From positions 62,001-126,000 of the forward strand of contig JBFWQI010000003.1 in assembly GCA_050249535.1 (NCBI GenBank): a stretch of 64,000 nt of DNA. The letters run 5' to 3'. Source of the DNA: JADJXM01 sp937967285 (GTDB taxonomy: Bacteria > Acidobacteriota > Blastocatellia > RBC074). The notes beneath the pieces were generated by a model. It had not been told where the DNA came from. It did not search any database and worked only from the letters and a program-made list of their open reading frames with translations. Below, in pieces: positions 48,709 through 59,683 of the stretch. Position 1 is the stretch's first letter; each line of letters begins with the position of its first letter. The position numbers and the translations under genes are program-made.

Positions 48709-49899
48709 ATGAAATTAACCGGCCTGATCAGGATATTCCAGACAATCATCTTTATTGTTTTCGTTTCAATTCAGGTGAGCGCTCAATCCGCTGCCGAGAT
48801 TGCGAAAAAGAACGGGCCGGCGGTAGTGCTGATCGAGACGCTGGGCGAGCGCGGCGAGGTGACGGGGCAGGGAAGCGGATTCATCGTCACGCCTGCCGGA
48901 GCGATCATCAGCAATCTGCACGTCATCCGTGGAGCGACGAAGATCCGCGTCAAGCTGCCCGGCGGCGACATGTGGCTGACCGACAGGATTATCGCGATCG
49001 ACGAAGTGCGCGATATCGCGATCATCAGGATCGACGGTTTCAATCTGCCGGTGGTCGAGCTGGGAGATTCTGACAGGACCGAGACGGGAGAGCCGATCGT
49101 CGCCATCAGCAGCCCTGAGGGGCTTGCCAACTCGCTCTCGACGGGGATCATCAGCGGCGTGCGCAGGCTTGAGACTCACCGCGTCTTTCAGATCACCGCG
49201 CCGATCAGCGACGGCAGCAGCGGCGGGGCGGTCTTCGATTCCAAAGGGAAAGTCATCGGCATCATCACCGGGCTGATGAAGAGCGGTCAGAACATCAATT
49301 TCGCTCTGCCGATCAATTACGCAAGGGGAATGATCGGCGATGAGGTGCGATTGACGCTGGCTCAGCTTCAGCCGTCGAGACCCGCGGCGCCCGGCCGCAT
49401 CGAATCGACGGACGATCCGCCGGCCTCCGAACCCAGGATCGATAACGCGGTCGATTACGTCTCTCGCGGGAAACTCGGGCTGTCGGCTCAGGAACCGATG
49501 TTCCTCAGACCGGATCAGGCGCTCGCATTCTTCTACAGGCTGGTCGAGGGGATCGGGCTTTACACCGCGCGTGACGTGGTCGATCTGGCTCGAACTGCAG
49601 CCGTGATCAGGGAGAACGAGACCGATGCCGGGTTCGATTACTCGATCAAATTCCTCAGCTTTTACAGCGGCCTCAGGATAAGCTTCGCCAGACCTGAGGA
49701 GCTGCTCAACCGCGTCGAACTGCTGGTCAACTGGTCGCTCGAGGATGTCAGGAATACGCTGGGCGACAAATACAAGAAGAAGCGGGTCGATGGACAGACG
49801 GTGCTCGATTTCGGACGCCTGCCGACTGGTCTTCAACTGGTTGCCGTGACTGACGCGAACGGCAATATCCGTGCGGTCCGCTACACGCGGTGGCGGTGA
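48709..49899 (+). CDS. Secreted trypsin-like (S1C) serine protease with unknown C-terminal domain
   Basis: 397 residues from the ATG at 48709; the longer frame reads through the GHL10 gene and is rejected. Signal peptide 1-25 (VSAQ). Catalytic triad His71 (SNLHVIRG), Asp102 (VRDIAIIRID) and Ser171 (DGSSGGAVFD), as in DegP/HtrA. No PDZ domain; instead about 170 residues without a recognised fold end the protein (from about 230, FFYRLVEGIGLYTARD). A periplasmic or extracellular protease; co-transcription with the cell-wall hydrolases suggests envelope turnover. Confidence 0.9.
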   Translation: MKLTGLIRIFQTIIFIVFVSIQVSAQSAAEIAKKNGPAVVLIETLGERGEVTGQGSGFIVTPAGAIISNLHVIRGATKIRVKLPGGDMWLTDRIIAIDEVRDIAIIRIDGFNLPVVELGDSDRTETGEPIVAISSPEGLANSLSTGIISGVRRLETHRVFQITAPISDGSSGGAVFDSKGKVIGIITGLMKSGQNINFALPINYARGMIGDEVRLTLAQLQPSRPAAPGRIESTDDPPASEPRIDNAVDYVSRGKLGLSAQEPMFLRPDQALAFFYRLVEGIGLYTARDVVDLARTAAVIRENETDAGFDYSIKFLSFYSGLRISFARPEELLNRVELLVNWSLEDVRNTLGDKYKKKRVDGQTVLDFGRLPTGLQLVAVTDANGNIRAVRYTRWR

Positions 49900-49921
49900 G
49901 CTTCATCGACGCGAAGATTTT

Positions 49922-51534
<1,613 letters not shown>

Positions 51535-51548
51535 CAGTCCCCGGCTGG

Positions 51549-52040
51549 TCAAGAATCCTCGTCCTCCCAGTCGTCGTCCTCATCTTCGGCGACTCCGAAA
51601 TATCGCATCCAGTCAGACATCTCTTCGCTCTCGACTCCCGATTTGTCCTGAACGTCGATCTCATCGCCGGCGGCCTCGATCATCCGCCGGAACTCGCCCG
51701 ACCTGATGACCCGCACTCCGCAGACCCGGACGCGCTCGGCGAGCTGGCGGTCCGATGTGACCACGGTCATGTTCTTCCGGCTGCGCTCCTTTTCCGCCAT
51801 CTCGATGATCCTGTCGTCAGCGCTCCCGGAAGGACGCCCGTAAAATATCCTCACGCTCCGGTAACTCGAACCCTCTGGAAATTGCGGATCGGGCGCGCCG
51901 TCGAAGACTACGCCGACACGAACCTTGCGAATCCGCACGAAATCCGCCAGCTCGAGTATCAGTCTCCGCCGAGCCCCCTCCTTGTCCCTGTGCCACCCGG
52001 GACGCTGCCCGATCACATTGTTGCCGTCAACAAGGTACAT
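51549..52040 (-). CDS. NYN-domain RNA-binding/nuclease protein (YacP-like)
   Basis: 163 residues. It opens MYLVDGNNVIG, the PIN/NYN metal-site Asp and Asn pair, followed by VGVVFDGAPD, GSADDRIIEMAE and VVTSDRQLAERV, all with conserved acids. YacP-type proteins are thought to act in RNA processing (Rae1 in Bacillus cuts ribosome-bound mRNA). The C-terminal 20 residues are very acidic (EDEDDDWEDED). The leader before the ATG is a TTTCTAC repeat with no Shine-Dalgarno. Confidence 0.88.
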   Translation of the reverse strand: MYLVDGNNVIGQRPGWHRDKEGARRRLILELADFVRIRKVRVGVVFDGAPDPQFPEGSSYRSVRIFYGRPSGSADDRIIEMAEKERSRKNMTVVTSDRQLAERVRVCGVRVIRSGEFRRMIEAAGDEIDVQDKSGVESEEMSDWMRYFGVAEDEDDDWEDEDS

Positions 52041-52049
52041 GCTTTATTG

Positions 52050-52076
52050 AAGTAGAAAGTAAAAAGTAGAAAGTAG
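52050..52076. repeat. Solo AGTAGAA-unit arm upstream of the NYN gene
   Basis: Three AGTAGAAAGT/AAGTAGAAAGT-type units separating the NYN start and the subtilase stop. No inverse partner within the gap. Confidence 0.7.
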
Positions 52077-52085
52077 TTCAGCCTG

Positions 52086-53396
<1,311 letters not shown>

Positions 53397-53408
53397 GGCG
53401 AAGGGAGA

Positions 53409-53789
53409 TCAGGTGACGGCTCTGCCGAGGGCGTTGGCGACTCCGCGTCGCATATTGTCCAGGCCGGATGCCTTGTTGATGAATGCCGTCTTGTCGTCGA
53501 CGGGGATTCCGAGGAGCCCGCGCGTCGTCCGGTCCGAGGTCGAGATGATGACGGGGATATCCTTGAGATTTTCGTCTTCACGTATGAACTTCAGTACTTC
53601 ATAGCCTTCGACATAAGGCATATTGACGTCGAGAATGATAAGCGCGAAATCGGTGTCGGCCTTGAGCGTTTCAATCGCCTGACGGCCGTCCTCGGCTTCG
53701 ACTACAGTCAGGTTCTCGGTCTCGGCCACAGCCGACCAGAGCACGCGGGCATCGTGATCGTCATCGGCGATCAGGACTCGTTGCGACAT
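53409..53789 (-). CDS. Single-domain response regulator (receiver only)
   Basis: 126 residues, one CheY-like domain: acidic pair in LIADDDHDAR, phospho-acceptor Asp in ALIILDVNMP, Thr/Ser in ISTSDRT and Lys in TAFINKAS. No output domain. AGGAGGAACCTGA precedes the ATG. It may pass phosphate to another protein or change partner binding on phosphorylation. Gene order suggests that the S8 protease is its functional neighbour; direct control is not shown. Confidence 0.94.
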   Translation of the reverse strand: MSQRVLIADDDHDARVLWSAVAETENLTVVEAEDGRQAIETLKADTDFALIILDVNMPYVEGYEVLKFIREDENLKDIPVIISTSDRTTRGLLGIPVDDKTAFINKASGLDNMRRGVANALGRAVT

Positions 53790-53977
53790 TCAGGTTCCTC
53801 CTGCAGAAATCCGTTTACGATGACTCATTGTATCCATTTTACACGCAATCCGCCATGCTTCGATGATCGATCCCGCAAGGATTGCCGGATGGCAATTTAG
53901 ACTGCTTAATGCTACACTTTGCGCGATTTATAGCCTGTTGAGTATCAGGACCTGAAGTCGGAAATGGAGAACTGCCG

Positions 53978-55978
53978 ATGAAGTTTTTCAGCCGCCCGAG
54001 AGTCCTTCCGCTGTCCGAAAAACTATCCCGCACACTGAAAAGAGAGTTTCCGATGAGAGAATTGCGATTCAAGCTGTTTATCGTCGCAGCGCTGATTCTG
54101 TCTCCCGTTTCGGGGTATGTGCTGCACGAATCCGCCGAAGCGCGGAATGCCGTGCCTGCGCCGCAGGTGTTGAAGGTCGAGCCGCCCGACTGGTGGGCCG
54201 GTCAGTCGATCGGCAGCGCCCGCAATCCGCTCAGGCTGCTGGTGCGGGGAACGGATCTCGGCGCCGCCCGGCTCAACTCCTCAACCCGGGGGATCCGCGT
54301 CTCGAACGTCAGGATCAATGAAGCCGGGACATACCTCTTCGCCGATCTGGTGATCGACCGGAACCTCAGGCCCGGGAGCTACCCGCTGACCGTCGTCACG
54401 CCGGGAGGCACGGTTTCGGCGCCCTTCGCGATTTCCCCGGAGCTCGACAGGACTTCCAATTTCCAGGGTTTCAGTCAGGACGATGTGATCTATCTGATCA
54501 TGCCCGATCGGTTCGCCAACGGAGATCGGTCGAACGACGATCCCGCCGTTTCGCGCGGCCTGCTCGATCGCAGCAAGGGGCGGCGCTATCACGGCGGAGA
54601 CCTGCAGGGGATCATCGACCGGCTGCCGTATCTGAAGGATCTCGGCATCACGGCCATCTGGATGAATCCGATCTATGACAACAACAACCGGCTGGACACG
54701 AAAGAGGTCTATGACAACGAGCCGACCACGGGCTATCACGGGTACGGCGCCGTGGACTTCTACGCCGTAGAGGAGCATTTCGGCGATCTGGCGAAGTTCA
54801 GGGAGCTGGTGCAGAAGGCGCATGCCGCCGGGATCAGGATCATTCAGGATCAGGTGGCCAATCACACCGGCCCGTATCATCCGTGGGTGAGCGATCCGCC
54901 GACGCCGACCTGGTTCAACGGAACGGAGTCCGATCACGTCAATGAGAACTGGCAGACGCACCTGCTGATGGATCCGAATGCGTCGGATGAGCTCAAGGTG
55001 CCGGTGCTCGACGGCTGGTTCGTCAACATCCTGCCGGATCTCAACCAGGGCGATCCTGAGGTCGAGAAGTACATTATCCAGAACACGCTCTGGTGGATCG
55101 GCGCGACGGGACTCGATGCCATTCGACAGGATACTCTGCCGTACGTCCCGCGCAGCTTCTGGCGGAGCTGGATGACCGCCATCAAACGAGAGTACCCGAA
55201 CGTCAACGTCGTGGGCGAGACCCTCGACGGTCTGCCGGCGCAGGTCGCCTTCTTTCAGGGCGGTGTCCCGCGCTTCGACGGCATCGACTCGATGATCGAC
55301 ACGGAGTTCGACTACCCTCTCCATTTCGCGATTCGCGATACCTTCGCCGGCGGAGGTTCGATGAAGAAGCTGACGGAGATTCTGCATCAGGACTATCTCT
55401 ACCCCGCGCCTCAGATTCTGGTCACGCTGCTCGGTTCTCACGATGTTGCGCGATTTATGAACGAACGCGGAGCCACGCCCGAGGGGCTCAAGCTCGCCTT
55501 CGCGTTTCTGATGACGATGCGCGGCATTCCGCAGCTCTATTACGGCGACGAGATCGCGCTCGGCGGAGGCAACGACCCGGACAACAGGCGGGATTTCCCG
55601 GGAGGCTGGCCGGGAGATTCGCGCAATGCCTTCACGGCTGCAGGCAGGACGGCCGTCGAGAATGAAGTCTTCGACCATCTGAAAAAGGCGATCGCGCTGC
55701 GGCGCGAACTCGAGCCTCTGCGGCGCGGCCGGCTGATGCAGCTTGCGATCAGCGATCAGACGTATGCGTTTGCGAGGTATACCTCGAACAAGACGGTCAT
55801 TGCGGCATTCAACAACAGTCCGCAGCCTCAGGCCGTCGATATTCCGATACCGCGCGAACTACGCCTTGGCGACGGAACGGTCATGCGCAACAGGCTCGGA
55901 TCGGGCGCCCAGGTGAGGATCGAGAACGGCCGCCTAGGATTCACCCTCGCACCGAGGGCGGCCGTCATCCTTGAATGA
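53978..55978 (+). CDS. GH13 alpha-amylase family enzyme, cyclomaltodextrinase/neopullulanase-like
   Basis: 666 residues from 53978 (GGAGAAC upstream); an ATG at 54053 would start directly at the signal peptide (MRELRFKLFIVAALILS). An N-terminal Ig-like domain (about 60-155) precedes the GH13 barrel. Region I is DQVANHTG, the nucleophile is Asp385 (AIRQD), the acid/base is Glu414 (VVGE), and the transition-state pair is His488-Asp489. A C-terminal beta domain ends the protein. It should hydrolyse alpha-1,4 glucans or cyclodextrins in the periplasm. The SLC45-type transporter 72 nt downstream fits uptake of the products. Confidence 0.91.
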   Translation: MKFFSRPRVLPLSEKLSRTLKREFPMRELRFKLFIVAALILSPVSGYVLHESAEARNAVPAPQVLKVEPPDWWAGQSIGSARNPLRLLVRGTDLGAARLNSSTRGIRVSNVRINEAGTYLFADLVIDRNLRPGSYPLTVVTPGGTVSAPFAISPELDRTSNFQGFSQDDVIYLIMPDRFANGDRSNDDPAVSRGLLDRSKGRRYHGGDLQGIIDRLPYLKDLGITAIWMNPIYDNNNRLDTKEVYDNEPTTGYHGYGAVDFYAVEEHFGDLAKFRELVQKAHAAGIRIIQDQVANHTGPYHPWVSDPPTPTWFNGTESDHVNENWQTHLLMDPNASDELKVPVLDGWFVNILPDLNQGDPEVEKYIIQNTLWWIGATGLDAIRQDTLPYVPRSFWRSWMTAIKREYPNVNVVGETLDGLPAQVAFFQGGVPRFDGIDSMIDTEFDYPLHFAIRDTFAGGGSMKKLTEILHQDYLYPAPQILVTLLGSHDVARFMNERGATPEGLKLAFAFLMTMRGIPQLYYGDEIALGGGNDPDNRRDFPGGWPGDSRNAFTAAGRTAVENEVFDHLKKAIALRRELEPLRRGRLMQLAISDQTYAFARYTSNKTVIAAFNNSPQPQAVDIPIPRELRLGDGTVMRNRLGSGAQVRIENGRLGFTLAPRAAVILE

Positions 55979-56050
55979 TTCCGGCTCCATGATCGATTGA
56001 GCCGGACCGGGCGGCCGGCGACTACAACACAAATCATCCGACTACAATTT

Positions 56051-57376
56051 ATGAACAAACCAAAACTTGGCTTCTGGCAGATCTGGAACATGAGCTTCGG
56101 CTTTCTCGGGATACAGTTCGGCTGGGGACTCCAGCTTGCCAACATGAGCCCGATCTATAAGTATCTGGGCGCCGATGAGAGCAATCTGCCGTACCTCTGG
56201 CTGGCCGGTCCGATGACCGGTCTGCTGGTGCAGCCGATCATCGGGTCGATGAGCGACCGGACGTGGAACCGTCTCGGGCGCCGCCGCCCATATTTTCTTG
56301 TCGGAGCGATCCTCGCCAGCGTCGCGCTCTTTTTCATGCCTGATTCGTCGGCGGTCTGGATGGCGGCGGGGCTGCTCTGGATACTGGATGCCAGCATCAA
56401 CATCACGATGGAGCCGTTTCGCGCTTTCGTGGCTGACAAGCTGAACGACGATCAGCGGACGCTCGGTTTCGTCATGCAGAGCTTCTTCATCGGCATCGGA
56501 CAGACCCTCGCCAACGCCCTGCCGTACATTCTCGGCCTGCTCGGAGTTGCCGGTGTCATGGCGTCCGGAATTCCGATCGATGTCGATTACTCCTTCAAGA
56601 TCGGGGCCGCAGCATTTCTGCTGGCGGTCGTCTGGACGGTCGCCACCTCTCCCGAGTATCCGCCCGAGGACATGGAATCCTTTCTGCGGAGCAAGCGCGA
56701 ACGGAAAGGCGTGCTGGCGGGATTCTCGGAGATTTTCCACGCCGTCCGCCAGATACCTCTGACGATGAAGCAACTGGCGGTGGTCCAGTTCTTCACCTGG
56801 TTCGCGCTGCCCTGCATGTGGCAGTATTTCGGGCTCTCGGTCGCGAGACACGTCTTTCTGGCGCCCGACGAGAAGTCACCGCTCTTCGCCGAGGGGACGA
56901 AATGGGGCGGGCTCTGCTTCGCGGTCTACAATATCGTCTGTTTTCTGGTCGCCTTCGCGCTGCCGGCGCTGGCCGGGAGGTTCGGCAGGAAGGCGGTCCA
57001 TGCCGTCTCGCTGATGATCGGCGGGGTCGGTCTCATCTCGATGTTCTTTATTGAGGACAAGTACATGCTCTGGCTCTCGATGGCCGGAGTCGGCATCGCC
57101 TGGGCCTCGATCCTCTCGATGCCGTATGTCATCCTCTCGAGTTCAATACCGGCGGAGAGGATGGGCGTTTACATGGGCGTCTTCAATCTGTTCATTGTCA
57201 TCCCGCAGATCGCCATGTCGTTCCTCGTGCCGCGGATCTACCGGAACCTGCTCGGCGGCGATCCTCTCCACGTTGTCATTCTCGGCGGAATCAGTCTGAT
57301 CGTGGCCGCCGCGACGGTCGCTTTAGTTCGCGATGTCGGATATTCGGGATCGGTGGAAGTCTCCGGCGGACATTGA
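56051..57376 (+). CDS. SLC45-family MFS sugar transporter
   Basis: 441 residues from the ATG at 56051; the frame open from 55997 has no ribosome-binding site before it. About 12 transmembrane helices. The signatures GWGLQLANMSPIYKYLGA, the loop SDRTWNRLGRRRPYFLVGA and FRAFVADKLNDDQRT are those of the sucrose/maltose-proton symporter group. It is in the inner membrane and probably imports maltose or maltodextrins made by the GH13 enzyme upstream. Confidence 0.92.
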   Translation: MNKPKLGFWQIWNMSFGFLGIQFGWGLQLANMSPIYKYLGADESNLPYLWLAGPMTGLLVQPIIGSMSDRTWNRLGRRRPYFLVGAILASVALFFMPDSSAVWMAAGLLWILDASINITMEPFRAFVADKLNDDQRTLGFVMQSFFIGIGQTLANALPYILGLLGVAGVMASGIPIDVDYSFKIGAAAFLLAVVWTVATSPEYPPEDMESFLRSKRERKGVLAGFSEIFHAVRQIPLTMKQLAVVQFFTWFALPCMWQYFGLSVARHVFLAPDEKSPLFAEGTKWGGLCFAVYNIVCFLVAFALPALAGRFGRKAVHAVSLMIGGVGLISMFFIEDKYMLWLSMAGVGIAWASILSMPYVILSSSIPAERMGVYMGVFNLFIVIPQIAMSFLVPRIYRNLLGGDPLHVVILGGISLIVAAATVALVRDVGYSGSVEVSGGH

Positions 57377-57403
57377 GATTTGCAGGCAATCTCAATGTAA
57401 AAT
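57373..57403 (+). promoter_or_regulatory. Promoter-like site of the secreted unknown gene
   Basis: TTGAGA (57373-57378) overlapping the transporter stop, 19-nt spacer, TAAAAT (57398-57403), 9 nt before the ATG at 57413, which has no Shine-Dalgarno. Confidence 0.4.
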
Positions 57404-57412
57404 GGTCGCGGT

Positions 57413-58753
57413 ATGAAATTCCATGTCGTTATTCGAATAGTAGTCGGATCATTATTTTCACTGCTTCCGCTGATCATCGTCTGTCCGGTCTTCGGCCAGG
57501 AAGATCCGAACGCCCAGTATGTGGTGCTTCAGTCGGGAACGCTCGCCGAAGAGCCGATCGAGATCGATGTCCCGGTCGAGGCCGGGGTTCTGCGTCTGCA
57601 GTTCTCCGTCAAATATACAGACCGGCTTGAGATGACGGTGATCAATCCGATCGGCCGTCCGCTGGTACTGAGCGAACCGAACATCGTCGTCACCGAGCAG
57701 CGCGAGGCGCGGACTGTTCTGGTCTGGGATCCGCGTCCCGGGCCCTGGAAGCTGAGATTATCCGGCAGCGGAGCTTACACCGCCCAGGTGACGGTTCAGG
57801 GAGAGCTCTACATCTGCTGCATGCAGTTCTTCGAGGGGCGCGGAATCTCGACCCTCGAGCGATTTCAGCCTGCCCCCGGCACGACTCACCGGGCACAGAT
57901 CTATGCTTCCGGCTACAGCATCGACCGCCTGGCATTCAGCCTGATAGATGAATACGACCGGCCGATAAAAGATCTTCGGTTCAGGCAGAGCGATTATTCG
58001 AATCCCTACAATTTCGCGATTCTGATAGATGTGCCGGACAGACCGTTCAGGATTCTGGCGACGGGAACGGACCAGAACGGGCGCCGTTTCAGAAGGGTCA
58101 TGAAGTGGCTCGTGGCGCCACAGGCAGCGACAGCCACGGAGAATTCGCCCGGCTACAATCCCGGGTCTCAGGCCGGAATCGATCTGACCGCCGTCGCCGG
58201 CGAGCAGCAGATCATCAGGGCCGAAGTCGTCGATCGCGAAGACCGTCCGCTGCTGTCAGACAAGGGAAATCAGATCGGCATCAGGCTGACCTTCTCGATG
58301 AAGTTTCCGGCGGAAGGCCAGTATGCTCCGTTGCCGCAGCTCTATCCCGAGAGAATCGGATACGGATACACCGGAGCGCTGACGATGAGAGTGCAGAACG
58401 GCGGCATCGATCCGCTGCCTGAGGGGCTCAGCGATCCGGGGCAGATCGCCTTCGGCGCTCGCGCCACCTACAAGCCCGGCACCGTCTACCGTTTCACGGT
58501 CGATCTCGTTCCGATCTATCTGACATACAATCAGCAGACGGCATCCTACTGCCTGCAGAAATCGCCATATCAGCAGCCGGGTATTCGGGAGAAGTTCGAG
58601 CGGGAGATTGAAAGCACGGCGAAGTTCAGATACCGGATCTCGATCGCCGGAAGCAATCTCGACGGGCGCCAGCCGGCGCTGACCGATTCAGCTTATCAGC
58701 CGTCGCTCTGGCATCGGAATTTTGTCGCAGAGCGCATCCCCGATTGCCGGTGA
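57413..58753 (+). CDS. Large secreted beta-rich protein, unknown
   Basis: 446 residues. Signal peptide 1-29 (CPVFGQ). Predicted all-beta, in at least three domains: about 30-135 (VEAGVLRLQFSVKY, then the DPRPGPWKLRLSGSGAY block), about 140-245, and about 260-420. The first two resemble the Ig-like domains after VWA domains in hemicentin/VWA7-type proteins (PxGxP and PGPWxL patterns), a tentative reading. Cys pairs (CC near 140 and late Cys) could form disulphides. Transcribed with or just after the maltodextrin pair. No function assigned. Confidence 0.7.
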   Translation: MKFHVVIRIVVGSLFSLLPLIIVCPVFGQEDPNAQYVVLQSGTLAEEPIEIDVPVEAGVLRLQFSVKYTDRLEMTVINPIGRPLVLSEPNIVVTEQREARTVLVWDPRPGPWKLRLSGSGAYTAQVTVQGELYICCMQFFEGRGISTLERFQPAPGTTHRAQIYASGYSIDRLAFSLIDEYDRPIKDLRFRQSDYSNPYNFAILIDVPDRPFRILATGTDQNGRRFRRVMKWLVAPQAATATENSPGYNPGSQAGIDLTAVAGEQQIIRAEVVDREDRPLLSDKGNQIGIRLTFSMKFPAEGQYAPLPQLYPERIGYGYTGALTMRVQNGGIDPLPEGLSDPGQIAFGARATYKPGTVYRFTVDLVPIYLTYNQQTASYCLQKSPYQQPGIREKFEREIESTAKFRYRISIAGSNLDGRQPALTDSAYQPSLWHRNFVAERIPDCR

Positions 58754-58769
58754 GTCAGTGATCGATATG

Positions 58770-59609
58770 TCAAAGCCGGTAGATTCTGACGGCGTTATCG
58801 TGGAAGAGTTTCTGTGAATCGACCGGGTCGGCCCGGGAGATGATTTCGTTGAGGGCGTCGAACCAGCGCCGATAGCTGGAAGCGAGAGTGCAGACCGGCC
58901 AGTCGCTTCCGAACATGACGCGGTCCCATCCGAAGCATGCGATGACGTGTTCGACCGCCGGCCGGAGATCGTCGACGGTCCAGTCGGGGCCGCTGGTGTT
59001 GACCACGATCCCTGAGACCTTGCAGGATGCGTTGGGCAGGGAAGCGATCTCTGCAATCTTCTCGCGCCACTGATCGAGCTCGCCCGAACGAAGATCGGGA
59101 TTGCCGCAGTGATCGAGGACGAACTCTACCTCAGGGACCTCGCGTATCAGGCGCTCTGCCTGATCCAGCTGGCGGGCCAGCATGCAGATGTCGAAAGTCA
59201 GCCCGTACCCGGCAAGTGAACGCACGTTCTCCACGAAGGATGTCGTCAGCGCCAGACCGTCAGGCATCGTATGCAGAATCCGCCTGACGCCCTTGAGTCC
59301 CGGCCGACCGGCAAATCGATCGAGCCTCTCGCGAAAGTCATCGTATTCAGGCCGCACCGCGGCGACCACACCCGCCACGATGGTTCCCGGATCCTCCGCC
59401 AGCGAGAGGACGTATTCCGTCTCATCCGCCATGAAATCCTCGTCCACATCCGCCTCGACGTGGATCGTCCCGACGACCTCGATCCCGTCAACCGCTTCGA
59501 GATAGTCTTCGAGCCGGAAACTTCGCCTCAGGGCCGGCTGATTGTCGGTCCAGCTGTAACGGAACTTATCGAGGTCCCAGAGGTGCTGATGCGTGTCGAT
59601 GATCTGCAT
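58770..59609 (-). CDS. Amidohydrolase (fuconolactonase-like, COG3618)
   Basis: 279 residues. The metal site opens with HxH at residues 7-9 (DTHQHLW), later EFVLDHCGNP, MFGSDWPV and HDNAVRIYRL at the end, the standard pattern of the TIM-barrel lactonase group. Members hydrolyse sugar lactones such as L-fucono-1,5-lactone or related cyclic substrates. Catalysed substrate not clear. The leader before the ATG is an AGTAGAA-unit arm with no Shine-Dalgarno. It converges on the secreted unknown gene. Confidence 0.9.
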   Translation of the reverse strand: MQIIDTHQHLWDLDKFRYSWTDNQPALRRSFRLEDYLEAVDGIEVVGTIHVEADVDEDFMADETEYVLSLAEDPGTIVAGVVAAVRPEYDDFRERLDRFAGRPGLKGVRRILHTMPDGLALTTSFVENVRSLAGYGLTFDICMLARQLDQAERLIREVPEVEFVLDHCGNPDLRSGELDQWREKIAEIASLPNASCKVSGIVVNTSGPDWTVDDLRPAVEHVIACFGWDRVMFGSDWPVCTLASSYRRWFDALNEIISRADPVDSQKLFHDNAVRIYRL

Positions 59610-59610
59610 A

Positions 59611-59645
59611 AGAGTAGAAAGTAGGATGTAGAAAGTTTAAAGTAC
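59611..59645. repeat. Solo AGTAGAA-unit arm upstream of the amidohydrolase
   Basis: Three to four diverged 7-nt units (GTAGAAAGTAGGATGTAGAA) start 1 nt before the minus-strand ATG. On that strand a TACTTT hexamer lies 8 nt from the ATG. Confidence 0.65.
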
Positions 59646-59683
59646 AACAGCGGTATCACCCGAATCTCGTGAAGGATAACAAA

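Noticed and set aside
53881..53896. ATTGCC-GGAT-GGCAAT palindrome before the GH13 gene as an operator
   Set aside because: Only 6-bp arms, single copy; too little to call a regulator site.
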